Under the pieces are notes generated by a model. That model was not told the origin of the DNA. It saw only the letters and a program-made list of their open reading frames with translations, and searched no databases. Shown here one piece after another: positions 1 to 10,654 of a stretch of 64,000 nt of DNA (the stretch's first letter is position 1; every line of letters starts with the position of its first letter). The DNA is from Eunapius fragilis. Its lineage: Eukaryota > Porifera > Demospongiae > Spongillida > Spongillidae. The stretch spans positions 10,389,845-10,453,844 of the forward strand of contig OY811976.1 in NCBI GenBank assembly GCA_963681505.1, in the 5' to 3' direction. The position numbers were made by a program, and so were the translations under genes.

Positions 1-1207
1 AATGCATGGAAAGGCTGACCAAGTATTTCACATTGAAAACTGATGTTAGATGCTAATATCCATCTTGCCCCTTTCACACATTAGTTCCCACAACCTAGGT
101 AGGTCCAAACGAGACAGTGTGGACAACCTCCAATATCAGTGGTATGAACCTATACAAAATAGGTGATGGAATCGTATATATGTGCATACAAAAAAAAGTG
201 CACTTACTGGTTAGGGTCAGCAGGAATGAGTAAAAGGATTTGTCAACTAAAAAAAGACTGTCACATAATATTCCAACCAACTCACCACTACGCTTAACAA
301 ACATGTATAGGAAATTGCCAATAGTCCACACCTAAATGTCCAGATATCATCGTAAGCACAAGGGTCATCCTCACAGCTGGACATCAATTCACTATATAGT
401 TTTCGGTTACCTAAAAGACGCACTGAACTACATAATAGTTATAGTAACATTGGCGTAGGAACGTTAGATTATCCAAGATTATCTGCTACAGAATTCTGGT
501 ACGTAATATTTCCAAAACCTGTATCGCTTTAGGTGGCCACAAACGGTATGTTCCAGAAATGATAACATAGTTATGACTAGCAAACAATTCTGTAACAAAT
601 AGTTAGGATTTGGCTGTGTACACAGCCAAATCTTCACGATCTGTATCAGATATGTTAAAGCTTACAATCTGTACCAAAAGCGTATATCATTCTGTTTCAG
701 GTCTGTTGAATATAATCATTCTGATTCAGAATATTTCTTCAATATGTAAGGAACTGTAACGAATATCTGATTCAGGTTGTAGAACAACTGGGATCAGATA
801 TGTAATCATATCTGTACCAATCTGACAACAACTATGTTAAAGTCAAACGCATCCATCGTCTGGAGGTCGTTTAAACACCACAAAGTGTCTCTACATGCGC
901 AGCGTACCATCGATATCGTTTAAAAAGTTTTCAACACCTCTTGTTTGCTCCACCCTCGCCTACGCGAAGAGTTTCAAGTTATAACGAGGTTTGTGTCATA
1001 ACTTTGGTAGTATATTCAATCAATCGAACAGACAACCCAAAAATGCTGTCAATCTATACAGGTGTATACCGATCGTAATAGCTGTACTGAGGCCGCAGCA
1101 GGTCGTTTTCTGTTAATTCGAGGGGGAAGCGATCAAAAAAGCCCTACCAGGCATGTAAAGTGGTGATTCTTGCGTGGGTAGTACTAGTATAGCCCTCTCA
1201 GACTCTA
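1..1207. other. Gene-free AT-rich DNA with a perfect palindrome
   Basis: No ORF here has recognisable protein character. The stretch holds a perfect 26-bp palindrome at 607-632 (half-site GATTTGGCTGTGT). Between 640 and 840 there are several loosely related short phrases built on ATCTGTACC and CTGATTCAG, which look like a decayed repeat. Confidence 0.5.
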
Positions 1208-1496
1208 CAAGTAAATAAAAACATTCTCTAACGAGAGAGTTGTTGGTATATAGGATTGACCAATGGTGGTGTAAAAAGCATGGAAACAAGAGTGACAGAA
1301 ATATTATTGGAAAATTGAAATAGGCCTATATTTAGCCCATTATTCAGGCATGTGTGTTGTATTGTGTGCTAAATATAGGCCTATTTCAATTTTCCAATAA
1401 TATTTCTGTCACTCTTGTTTCCATGCTTTTTACACCACCATTGGTCAATCCTATATACCAAAAACTCTCTCGTTAGAGAATGTTTTTATTTACTTG
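1208..1496. mobile_element. Foldback/MITE element with 129-bp inverted arms
   Basis: The left arm (1208-1336) begins CAAGTAAATAAAAACATTC and is repeated inverted at 1368-1496 with only scattered mismatches. A 31-bp spacer separates the arms and there is no coding capacity. The outer ends carry CTCTAACGAGAG and its complement. A one-armed relative lies at 15,823-15,942 and a diverged foldback at 25,503-25,690, so this is a repeat family. I could not define a target-site duplication, so the superfamily is open. Confidence 0.88.
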
Positions 1497-2043
1497 TTTC
1501 ATAAGTTTTTTTCACCCTGTATCATACATGTCCAGCAATTTCGGATATCCATAGACGTCTGTACATTGTAAACTCATGTAAAGTGTTTGATTTTTTAAAA
1601 ACATGAATGCAGTAGGATTATTTTTCAAAATATAAATCATGCATTCTTTTATTTTTCACTTTCATCTTGCGAGCAGAAGAATCAACAACAAAATTAATTA
1701 CTTTGCCAATTACGTAATAATCTTATTTTGAGCCAATAATGATTAATAAAATGCCAATGGTGGGCGCGTCCTTATGGAGCAAGTTATAGCAAGGATTATT
1801 AACAATTACAGGTTAATAATCCTTGGTTATAGGTGCTGGTGAGTGTGTGAGTGGGAGGAGCGTGTCGCTTTCTAAATGCTCGTAATGTGCGTCTGGTTCA
1901 AAACGTTTGAAAATTTCTTTCATCGGCGTACCTAAATCGACGAACATGCACTCGGCGTGTATCAACCTATTCTCTACGACTGCGTAAGTTAACGGTCTGT
2001 TGCGCATGACAAGTACACCACGCGCGCGCACACGAACATTCAC
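1497..2043 (-). other. AT-rich spacer, hairpin and doubtful 76-codon ORF
   Basis: A 13-bp-arm hairpin (CAAGGATTATTAA and complement) spans 1791-1827. A minus-strand ORF at 1813-2043 ends PLTHSPAPITKDY. I do not recognise it. Its 3' end and downstream DNA (GGGCGCGTCC, and TGGTGAGTGTGTGAGT on the plus strand) recur near 6,285-6,330. It may therefore be the tail of a repeat family also present next to the 6.4-7.1 kb element rather than a gene. Confidence 0.3.
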
Positions 2044-2503
2044 ACATACGACCAGATCTTTTTCCTGGGTGTATATTAGGAAGAATCTCTTTTCTTTAGC
2101 TGATGCAGATTAACCGGTTGGATTGGTCTGTATCTCTTGCCGCTAGTCATTTATGTCATCTGGGTGTGGTCTATAGCCTGGGCAGAAATGTGTGTATTGT
2201 GTGTGTGTGTGTGTGTGTGTTTGTGTGTGTGTTTGTGTGTGTGTTTGTGTGTATGTGTGTGTATGTGTGTGTGTGTGTGTTTGTGTGTATATATGTGTGT
2301 GTGCACTTTTTCCTAGGATGTATTAGGAGAATCTCTTTATGTAACCGGTTGGGTTGGTCTAGGCAGACTATGCCCTGGGCAAGAAGGAGTTTAAAAAATA
2401 CTACCGTAAAGTACCACGAATAAGCTCCCCCCCCATCCGCCCCCAACCCGACAACTTACAAAAAGTTGTGTCATCTGGGCGTGGTCTGTACCCTACGCAA
2501 GAA

Positions 2504-2562
<59 letters not shown>

Positions 2563-2664
2563 ATGTGTGGTTTGTGTGTATGTGTGTGTGCTCTTTTTCC
2601 TGGGATGTGTTTTAGGAGAATCTCTTTATGTAACCGGTTGGGTTGGTCTGTGCCCTGGGCAAGA

Positions 2665-2701
<37 letters not shown>

Positions 2702-2857
2702 GTGTGTGTGTGTGTATGTGCTGTTTTTCCTGGATGCATGTTAGGAGAATCTCTTTATATAACCGGTTGATTTGGTCTGTGCCCTGAGCAAGAAGGAGTT
2801 AAATATCTCTAGACGCCAGTCAGTTGTGTCATCTTGTGGTCTGTACCCTGGGCAAGA

Positions 2858-2895
<38 letters not shown>

Positions 2896-2900
2896 CAGTG

Positions 2901-2935
<35 letters not shown>

Positions 2936-3240
2936 CCAGCTCTTTTTCATAGGGTGTATATAAATCTTTTTAGCTGAAACCTGTTGGGTTGATCTGTACC
3001 CTGAGCAAGAATGGATTAAATATCTCTAGCTGCTAGTCAGTTGTGTCATGTGGGTGTGGCCTTTTACCTGGGCAAGAATGGGTTAATGTTTAAATCTCTC
3101 AAGCTGCATGCTAGGCGTTGGTCTGGGCTCTAGTCGTTTTAATGTCTGGGTGTGGCCTGTACCCCAGAAAGGGCCGCTGGTCATTGTAATGCCTGGGTGT
3201 GGTTTGTACACACACACACACACTCACACACACATGCTCT
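2044..3240. repeat. Tandem units of about 150-250 bp with expanded TG/CA tracts
   Basis: A unit containing TAGGAGAATCTCTTTATG, then AACCGGTTGGGTTGGTC and CCCTGGGCAAGAATG, recurs at least five times (near 2080, 2325, 2610, 2740 and 2955). In most copies a long TG tract follows GCAAGAATG or its variants (about 2195-2305, 2503-2590, 2666-2720 and 2858-2890). The last of these flips into a CA tract at about 2903-2933, and a CA tract lies at 3209-3234. All ORFs here are Cys/Val or Thr/His strings from the tracts. Confidence 0.9.
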
Positions 3241-3775
3241 CCCAGCTATGGGGTGTTTTGTTCATATCCAAAGCCTATGTACGTATGTACATATGTGGTT
3301 GTGTATTTGTCTGTTCCAGCTGCCTTTATCTGATTGTGGATACATGTACTTTTATTTTTAACCACCCAAATATCATACTGAACCTGTGCTCTCTTAAGGA
3401 TGGTGAATGGCTAGTAACAAGGTTGCTCTGGTTGTGAGTTCCATCTTTAAGCACAGTGTATGTGTATGTCCCAATCCCCTCCTCCCCTTTGAAGGGCTTA
3501 GTGTAGGAGAGGTTCACCGGACCCACAGGGCTCTTTTTTATCGGCTATGTTACACGTAACCCCTCACAATCGTGGAAAATTCACCACACCCACAGGGCTC
3601 TTTTTGTCAGCTGTGTTCCAATTACAATAGTGCAAAGGGTCAAGCCAGACCTAGCACAATGAGCCCTTTACTTTTTGAGTGTTTGTTCATATCGGGAGCT
3701 ATGTACATATGTGGTTGTGTATTTGTCTGTTCCAGCTGCCTATATGTACCTTTATCTGATTGTGGATTTGTGAGG
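3241..3775. repeat. Two diverged direct copies of an ~90-bp segment
   Basis: The segment running from TGTTCATATC to CTGATTGTGGAT at about 3259-3342 recurs at about 3685-3765. Shared phrases include TGTTCCAGCTGCC. The ORFs across it (MYICGCVFVCSSCLY) are simply the same DNA read twice. I see no gene. Confidence 0.7.
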
Positions 3776-4700
3776 TCTCTATTTACATGTATGTACAGGG
3801 ATATGGTATCTCCCAGCTTGCTAGAGAAGCTTATTGTGACCCCACCCTTCTGGGGAGGAGGGGGTTGGGACATATAGAGGTACAAAATACAGAAGGGGTT
3901 GGGAAGTGTAGAGTCAGTAAGCCTTCCAAAGCATATATGTGATAAGGGTAATGAATAAGAAGGAGGTCATGTTAGCAGCTGCCTGGGAGTTCACCCTTGA
4001 CAGCTACTCTACTTTGTAAAATCGTAATGTAGTTTAGTACCTTTCATAAATTTGCATCTTGCATTTGTAATGAGGGCTCCACATCTACACGCTGTGTGCT
4101 TGTGTGTGTGTGTGTGCTTGTGTGTGTGTGGGTGTGTGTGTGTGTGTTGCTTGCTTGCCTGTTACCTTATGTACTGGCCCACCCACCCAAACAATCCTAC
4201 TTACACCTGCTGCCTCCACTTATAAAGGTGAGGGGCCAATGTCCCCTTCCGACAAATGTGTTGGGTCCCCTGTGCTGCCTACACCACTACACATAATGTA
4301 TCCTGAGGTAACAACCAGGGGACCTGGGTGCTGTTTTGGTCAACCCAGTTTGGCTGCTATCACTGGTCATGCATGTGGAAAAGGAACTAGTTTATTACCC
4401 AAACCCTTGCACGTTAACATCTGTGGAAAGTTTTAATCACTGCTGCATAGGGAGTATTATCCACATCTGAAGTTGAGGTCAGAGATCTTTCTTTCTCCCC
4501 CTCCCCCTCCCCGCTAAAGACATGCCCATGAGTTTGTCCCCATGCCTCACCTTTACGTACATCTGACGTATAACATTATTCCCTGTACTCTTGTAAGCCC
4601 AGGGGTATGGTGGCAATGCAGACATACTGATGTGTGCATGTCCCCCAGAATCACTCCAGCTTGACATTGACACATTGGTTTGTATTGGACCTACTTGGGG

Positions 4701-4748
<48 letters not shown>

Positions 4749-5245
4749 CTGTGTGTGTGACATCTTGCCCTGCCAACCCATTGACAATGTGCATGTTATA
4801 TGTTGGGCCATTTCATTTACCCTTCTCTTCTCATTCAACAGATTATCGTCCACTATGGCAATGAGGAAATGAGAAATCCTGTGCAACTGTCATTATAGGA
4901 ACGTTTTCATTGTGAAACTGTACCTCCATTCGTTAACACACTTATTTATACATTTGTATGGTTATTGATTAAAGTTGTTATTGATATCTTAAAAAGGCAC
5001 ACCTACTGACAAGTTACAGTGCCGTAGAGGCATGAGCTAGGTTACACAGGCAGGTCTTTTCAGTAACTCTGTTGTTTTTGGCAATGTCATATTAGGGGTT
5101 GTGGCACAACTCCCACTCCAACCCATATCTGGTGTTGGCAGTAGGAGGTGGGGCACCTGTACATGTGTTACTGAATCGAAAATCTATTGTTATTTTTTTA
5201 TCATGGACAGTGAATGGTTCCACCTACTCAGGGATGTGTAGCAAG
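3776..5245. repeat. Non-coding DNA with two TG microsatellites
   Basis: TG tracts lie at about 4099-4147 and 4700-4760. A short T/C-rich run occurs at 4485-4515. Nothing else in this stretch supports a gene on either strand. Confidence 0.6.
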
Positions 5246-5482
5246 GGGGGATGGGGGGGGGGGGGGGGGTGCATGCCATTGGGCAATCTAAAATTGCTAT
5301 TACCTGACTCCAATGGACAAAAAGACAGTTAATATTTTCTCCTACCCTGCAGGGACATGGATAGAACACTCTGATATTATTTAAGTAGCATGGCAATATA
5401 CATGGGGGGGGGGGGGGGGGGGGGGTGGGGGAGAAATGCTACCTGACACTTGTGATCTTGAGCTGCATGCTGACTCCAGCTA
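5246..5482. repeat. Two poly-G tracts
   Basis: Uninterrupted or nearly uninterrupted G runs of about 20 bases occur at about 5251-5269 and 5405-5425. Such tracts are prone to sequencing and assembly error, so their lengths should not be trusted. Confidence 0.85.
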
Positions 5483-5515
5483 TGTGTGTGTATGTGTGTG
5501 TGTGTGTGTGATGAC

Positions 5516-5549
<34 letters not shown>

Positions 5550-5553
5550 GTAG

Positions 5554-5588
<35 letters not shown>

Positions 5589-5622
5589 GTGGTGATGATG
5601 ATGATGATGATGATGATGGTAG

Positions 5623-5668
<46 letters not shown>

Positions 5669-5681
5669 GATGATGGTAGTT

Positions 5682-5731
<50 letters not shown>

Positions 5732-5738
5732 GGTAGTT

Positions 5739-5813
<75 letters not shown>

Positions 5814-5823
5814 GTGATGGTAG

Positions 5824-5861
<38 letters not shown>

Positions 5862-5871
5862 GTGATGGTAG

Positions 5872-5911
<40 letters not shown>
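5483..5911. repeat. TG tract followed by a 400-bp GAT trinucleotide array
   Basis: A TG tract (5483-5511) passes directly into (GAT)n, interrupted at intervals by GGT, AGT or TAT triplets. The order of interruptions (GATGGTAGTGAT, GATGGTGAT, GATGGTAGTTAT) recurs, so the array also has a weak higher-order period of roughly 50-60 bp. The Met, Asp and Ile homopolymer ORFs in all frames are artefacts. Confidence 0.97.
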
Positions 5912-5912
<1 letters not shown>

Positions 5913-6354
5913 GCCACCACCAGTAACTAGTAACGTTAACGTTATTAAGCAACTTGATGTTCACCTATGTCACAAGGTGAGGGGGTGCATGGGTCATCAT
6001 AACAAATACTTTAGCGCAAGTGATAATATTGCCGAGCTGTATTAGTGCAAATGATACTATATGATATGTAGTAATATACATGTTTGAACCGTCATGGCAT
6101 GTATACATCAGATAAGATGCTGACTATCATGTGCTGCTGACACTACTCTCAGTTAAATTGAATGGTTGCGAAGGGATTGAACATTCCTATATAGTCAATA
6201 TACAAAGTTCAGTTTCATGCTGGGACTACTCGTACTTGTAATGTCATTTTTCTTCAGAGTAATGATTTATAACATCAAATGTGGGCGCGCCCTTAATGTA
6301 AGTGCTGGTGCGTGTGTGAGTAGGAGTCAATAATCAAATGTAGGAAGATCCCCT
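5912..6354. other. Gene-free spacer
   Basis: Nothing with coding character. The end (about 6282-6330) resembles 1760-1850 in phrases GTGGGCGCG and GTGCTGGTG..TGTGTGAGT, which suggests two insertions of one repeat family. Confidence 0.45.
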
Positions 6355-6606
6355 TTATCTCTTAATGCAAGAACAAATAACTTTAATAGTACTGCTGGTG
6401 GTGGGGGCAGCACTGGTGGTGGGGGCAGGGCTGATGGTGCCGGCGGGAGTAGCTGCTGGTAGTGGTGGGGGCAGTGCTGCTGGTGGTGGTGGCAGAAGCG
6501 GGGCTTCTGGAGGTGGTGGGGTGAAGGGGAGAGGAGTTGGAGGATGAATGTACTCTTCCTCCTCCGACCCCTCGTTGGTGAAAAACCCGCGAAGGTCCTC
6601 AGCCAT
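6355..6606 (-). CDS. Proline-rich 83-codon ORF next to the KADPE-repeat ORF
   Basis: Starts MAEDLRGFFTNEGSEEEEY, an acidic head, and continues as a Pro/Ala/Thr-rich low-complexity tail encoded by GGT/GGG-rich DNA. I do not recognise a family. It lies just downstream, on the same strand, of the KKASVRDSYKAD repeat ORF. It could be a second exon or ORF of the same mobile element, or an accident of GC-rich simple sequence. No splice signal decides between these. Confidence 0.3.
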   Translation of the reverse strand: MAEDLRGFFTNEGSEEEEYIHPPTPLPFTPPPPEAPLLPPPPAALPPPLPAATPAGTISPAPTTSAAPTTSSTIKVICSCIKR

Positions 6607-6677
6607 CTATACATACGTAACAGAGAGTATGATTAAATTTTTACTTCTCATTCCAATACCGACTCCTTTCAGATGCT

Positions 6678-7094
6678 CTAATGGTAACTGATATTTCTCC
6701 CTATTAGCAGCGCGATTTCCCTCGAGGTCCTCTTCATATCGCCGCCTTTAGTTTTAGCAGCACGGTTCTCCTCGAGGTCCTCTTCATATCGCCGCCTTTG
6801 AGCAGCACGGTTTTCCTTGGGGTCCTCTTCGTATCGCCACCTTTTAGCAGATCGCTTAGATTCAATATCGGCCTTGTAGCTGTCGCGTACAGAGGCCTTC
6901 TTCATTTCGGGATCGGCCTTGTAGCTGTCGCGTACAGAGGCCTTCTTCTTTTCAGGATCGGCCTTGCAGTTGTCGCGTACAGAGGCCTTCTTTTTGGGGG
7001 GGGGATTGGCCTCGTATTGCTTTTGGAGGTATTCCGCTCGTTGCTTAGATCTCTTCTTTTGCATTTTTAGAAAAAGAACTTCACTATTAGCCAA
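6678..7094 (-). pseudogene. Transposon-type repeat protein with KKASVRDSYKADPE units, frameshifted
   Basis: After a basic start (MQKKRSKQRAEYLQKQYEA) the 138-codon frame has about three 14-residue repeats of type KKASVRDSYKADPE. Two or more repeats of type RRRYEEDLEENRAAK follow. Charged repeats of this style are familiar to me from predicted proteins of mobile elements in sponges and other invertebrates, often next to helicase-type ORFs; that link is from memory. In the last unit about five extra bases (near 6752) shift the frame. The expected repeat continues in another frame, so the copy is broken. No helicase or nuclease domain is visible nearby. Confidence 0.5.
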
Positions 7095-7691
7095 ATAAAT
7101 TTAGTGCAGGTTAGAGTATTTATAACTGCCTAAAATGATTAATAAATAGAACTTTATATATGTATGTCTATTTGACATGTAAGGATAACGTGTCGGTAAA
7201 TTTCGAAGCGATTGGTACTATTCCCGTCCTCCAAAACCGTTCCTAGCTCGAGTTATATCTTCCTAAGAAGACGACGACGACGACGACGATGGAGAATTAT
7301 TTTAGGACTGGGCACGAGAAACAGGAAATTGTTTGTTTCTCTATAACCACACCGTTTTATGACACGGAACCAACGTAGAACTGTAGATCGTTGTGCTCTC
7401 ATTCCATCGCGATAAAGAGATAAGCGATCCGTTTCTCCGTTGTCCCTCCAGACGCTAGTGAAGATTTATTAATGACATTCATCAACCCTCAATCAATCCT
7501 ATATTGAACCTGCTGCCGCAGGTTCAGATACCATCTCTGGTATAGCGGATGAATATTGATGAAACCTTATCGACGACATGTTTACAAAAAAGCAAACCAC
7601 GTGACACGTGACACGTTTTGTGAAAGATGGCGACGCGTAAGTGCTCTAATACTATTACCATAGATATTCTACACAGAATATCTATGCATGT
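7095..7691. repeat. Spacer with (GAC)n tract related to 25.1-25.4 kb
   Basis: The stretch AAAACCGTTCC..GAGTTATA..(GAC)n at about 7225-7290 is matched in inverse orientation at about 25,320-25,380. Both copies have a nearby short hairpin: TGAACCTGC/GCAGGTTCA at 7504-7525, and GGAACCTAC/GTAGGTTCC near 25,139-25,160. A further hairpin, ATAGATATTC/GAATATCTAT, occurs at 7660-7685. This looks like an old dispersed repeat. No gene. Confidence 0.5.
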
Positions 7692-7696
7692 ATACT

Positions 7697-8161
7697 CAGG
7701 GGCGGATACAGGATTTTCCAAAAGGGGGGGTTGGGACCCGAGATACGAAAAGCGGTGTGGGAGGGGGGGGCACGGATGGTGGGTGTGGCTGGGGGTGGGG
7801 TCGGCTTCTGGCCCGATACGAAAAGCGGGGGGGGGGGGGGGGGGGGTGCTGTCGGTTTATGGCCCGATTCGAGGAGCGGGGGGGGGGGGTGCTGTCGGAT
7901 TATTGCCAAAAACGAAGAGCGGGGGGGGGGGGGGGGGGGGGGGGTGCTGTCGGTTTCTGGCCCGACACGAAGGGCGGGGGGAGTATGATCGCGTATCGGG
8001 GGGCCCGGGATATACTACAGTAGTAGAGTTCATGCGTGCGGATATCAATAGGCAGCGCAATCGTGCAGCTATATTATAAAATGCGGCCCGAAAAGTTATG
8101 AATTTATAAATGAAGGGGGGGCACGTGCCCCGAGTGCCCCCCCCCCTGGATCCGCCGCTGG

Positions 8162-8192
<31 letters not shown>

Positions 8193-8518
8193 AGGGGGCT
8201 GTCCGCTTCAGGCCCGACATGAAAAGCGGGGAGGGGGGGGGGGGGGGGCTGCTGTCCGCTTCAGGCCCGATACACAAAGCGGGGTGTGTGTGTGTGTGTG
8301 TGTGGGGGGGAGGGGGGGGGTGATGCTGTCTACTTAACGCCCGCGATACGAAAAGCGGAGGTGTGGGGGGGGGGGGGTGCTGTCCGGCGCTTCAGTCCCG
8401 ATACAAAAAGCGGGGAGTGGGGGGGGGGGGCTGCTTAGCAGAAGAGGGGGAGGTACCTTATATGAAAGGGGGGGTTGCAACCCCCAACCCCCCCCCCCCC
8501 CCCCTGGATCCGCCTCTG
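7697..8518. mobile_element. Non-autonomous TIR element with G-rich internal tandem units, copy 1
   Basis: The ends are near-perfect inverted repeats: CAGGGGCGGATACAGG at 7697 and, on the other strand, CAGAGGCGGATCCAGG ending at 8518. They are flanked by ATACT at 7692-7696 and again at 8519-8523, a 5-bp target duplication. The inside is a tandem series of units of roughly 45-60 bp. Each has GCTGTC, CTTC/TTTATGG, CCCGATACGAAAAGCGGG and a long G run. A further internal end-like sequence (CCTGGATCCGCCGCTG, about 8144-8159) suggests a composite. The TIR resembles those of hAT-type MITEs, but hAT duplicates 8 bp, so the superfamily is left open. No transposase. Confidence 0.85.
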
Positions 8519-8649
8519 ATACTCGTAACAATGCACGCATGTTAATGAGCTGAAATTCTGCTCACAGCAGGCTTTTATTGTGAGCCATGTGCTGAAACGT
8601 TTCCGTATAAAAGTCCATACACGTGAACTCAGAATCCTTATGATCTGTG

Positions 8650-10343
8650 AGAGGCGCACGAAGGCCAAAGTTTGCAGCAAGTTGCGGAGATTGTGGGGCG
8701 CAGTCAACGGAACAGGCCAAAACAGAGATGCGCAAGCAGTATGGGTTGAGTGAGGTTGAAAATCCTTTGTTTTCAATTCCAGCCGATTTATTTCAAAGGT
8801 AAGCATCGCAGTTGGGATCCTCTAGCTTATTTGCTTGTCTTTTGTACAACATTAGGTATATGCCTGTAGAAGTATTGCACACTAAACTGCTTGGTACTTG
8901 TAAGTATGTACTAAAGGAAGTAATGTCAGGGCTGTCAATAAGGCAAAAAAGTGAAGTTCTAGAAAGAGTCAAGGCTTTTAACACCTCTGGGTTTAAAACA
9001 AAAATGTTTGCCGGTACTGCAAGTCATGGGGATTTTAAAGGATGGACCCAGATGGCAATGTTTATTGTGGGGCCATATCTATCAGAAGGACAGAAGAAAG
9101 TATATTTGTCATTATCCAAAGTAAGCAACTTTTGTTGACTTCATGCCATAATTTTTATAGGTTATTCAAATAGTTTACAGTGAATTCTTTACCACCTCAC
9201 TGTACAATGAGTGGCAGAGACGTTGTCAAGATTTTGTTGATGCCATAAAGGAGCACATGCCAGCACTGTTAAAGAAACCAAAGACTATTCGAGATTATGG
9301 ACCATGCTCTGCATTCTCTACTGAACTGTACTGTTACATGCTATATATACAAGTGTGCAATATTTAACAGTATTTTTGGTACATATAGGTTTGAATCTTT
9401 CAACTCAATGGTTCGAGGCTACAATGTATTTGGTAATAGGCTAGCCCCAAGTACACCTGCGCTATATTTGTAATTATGGCACGCATAGTACTGAAAGGTA
9501 CAAAAACTGTATGCATTTCTGAATTAATTGTTGTATTTATAATTTATTCTAGATGTGGAAATGGTACAAAGGAGTTTTTTTTCACCTTGTATGCAACATG
9601 TAATGTGAGGCATACCAATGATGGAACTGAATAAAGACCGTGATATATACAAAGTCGGAGCACCTCAAAAGGTATATTTTATTGTATTAGTGAAGCATTT
9701 CATGACAACATTATTTTTTTAGGCAATACGACAAAAGTGCACTCTATCAACATTACCACTAAAAACTATTATCGACAGTCCAACTACTACACTTGGTGCT
9801 CTTCAGCATGATTCCCAGTTTGAGATCAGGCTTGAGGAGCTGGCTACCAGTGATACAGTAGAAGAGTTCAAGGCTGTCATTTCCAAGGATTCAACTCTTG
9901 TAAATCTGGGAGAATTCATCGAACTAATCACCCCCTATGACCAGGTACATGCAGTGGCTGCAACAATACTGGTGGAGCTGAATAACATGTTGCACAAACT
10001 TTCAGATGCAGCATGGACTTCTTCTAGCTACTTTCAACACTCTCTGGCACCACACATTGTCTTGTTCAGGGCTTTCACTCTTGTGAGTCCACAGATGGTC
10101 AGCCCATTGCTGAACGAATACGACTGTCCCTTGTTGACACTGAGCAAGACAGTTTTCTGCATATCAAGTTCCAATGTCTTGAGATCAGTTTCAGTGGTTC
10201 ACGAGTGCACTGAGTCATGCAATTTTAAGACTGCAAGGGTGTGCTCAAAGAGTGGAAAGACAGGACACGTGTGCAATACATTGGTGTATTGTCATGACTG
10301 GAACAACCCTATTTATTGCTATAATGTATTTTGTGTTTATTAA
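8650..10343 (+). pseudogene. Plavaka/KDZ-like transposase, multi-exon and degenerate
   Basis: Exon-like pieces join through consensus GT..AG introns: one ends at 8798 (YGLSEVENPLFSIPADLF), then 8856-9120, 9161-9327, 9388-9497, about 9553-9600 and 9723-10,343. Phases fit at the first three junctions, with introns of 57, 40 and 60 bp. Signature phrases of Plavaka-like transposases appear in order: MPVEVLHTKLLGTCKYVLK, DFKGWTQMAMFIVGPYL, LFESFNSMVRGYNVFGNR, then a Cys/His-rich tail (VHECTESCNF, YCHDWNNPIYCYNVFC). Breaks: a frameshift near 9455, where IFVIMARIVLK continues in a new frame, and a stop after SFFSPCMQHVM. The N-terminal catalytic part is missing or unrecognised upstream. Family assignment is from remembered motifs. 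Confidence 0.75.
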
Positions 10344-10654
10344 AATTAATTTATTAATTCTGTTATAAACACGTATACTAGTAGTGGATAAACATTTCCT
10401 TATAAGGTGTACATATTTTATGATACATGTATGTAACATATATGAGCTACAGATATGTAAGAACATTATGTCCCAAAATGTAAGTACATAGTTGCGACAT
10501 AAAATTTGTTAACAGGGTATGTAACAGATTGTGTTGACATAGTTGAGACATACTCTGTATACAACACAATAATGTTTAATTTAATAGATATATGACAAAT
10601 GCACGTACAGGATAAACAAGTATTTAACTAGTAAACTATGTAACTATGTATGAG
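10344..10654. other. AT-rich spacer after the transposase
   Basis: Low-complexity AT-rich DNA with short repeated phrases (TATGTAAC, CATAGTTG.GACATA). No gene seen. Confidence 0.5.

Noticed and set aside
5436..5930. Poly-Met/Asp/Ile ORFs in the GAT array
   Set aside because: Pure product of a trinucleotide repeat, present in every frame.
7697..8518. G-rich elements as Transib/RAG-type because of the 5-bp duplication
   Set aside because: Their ends lack the CACNNTG start expected of Transib/ProtoRAG TIRs. Duplication length alone is not enough.
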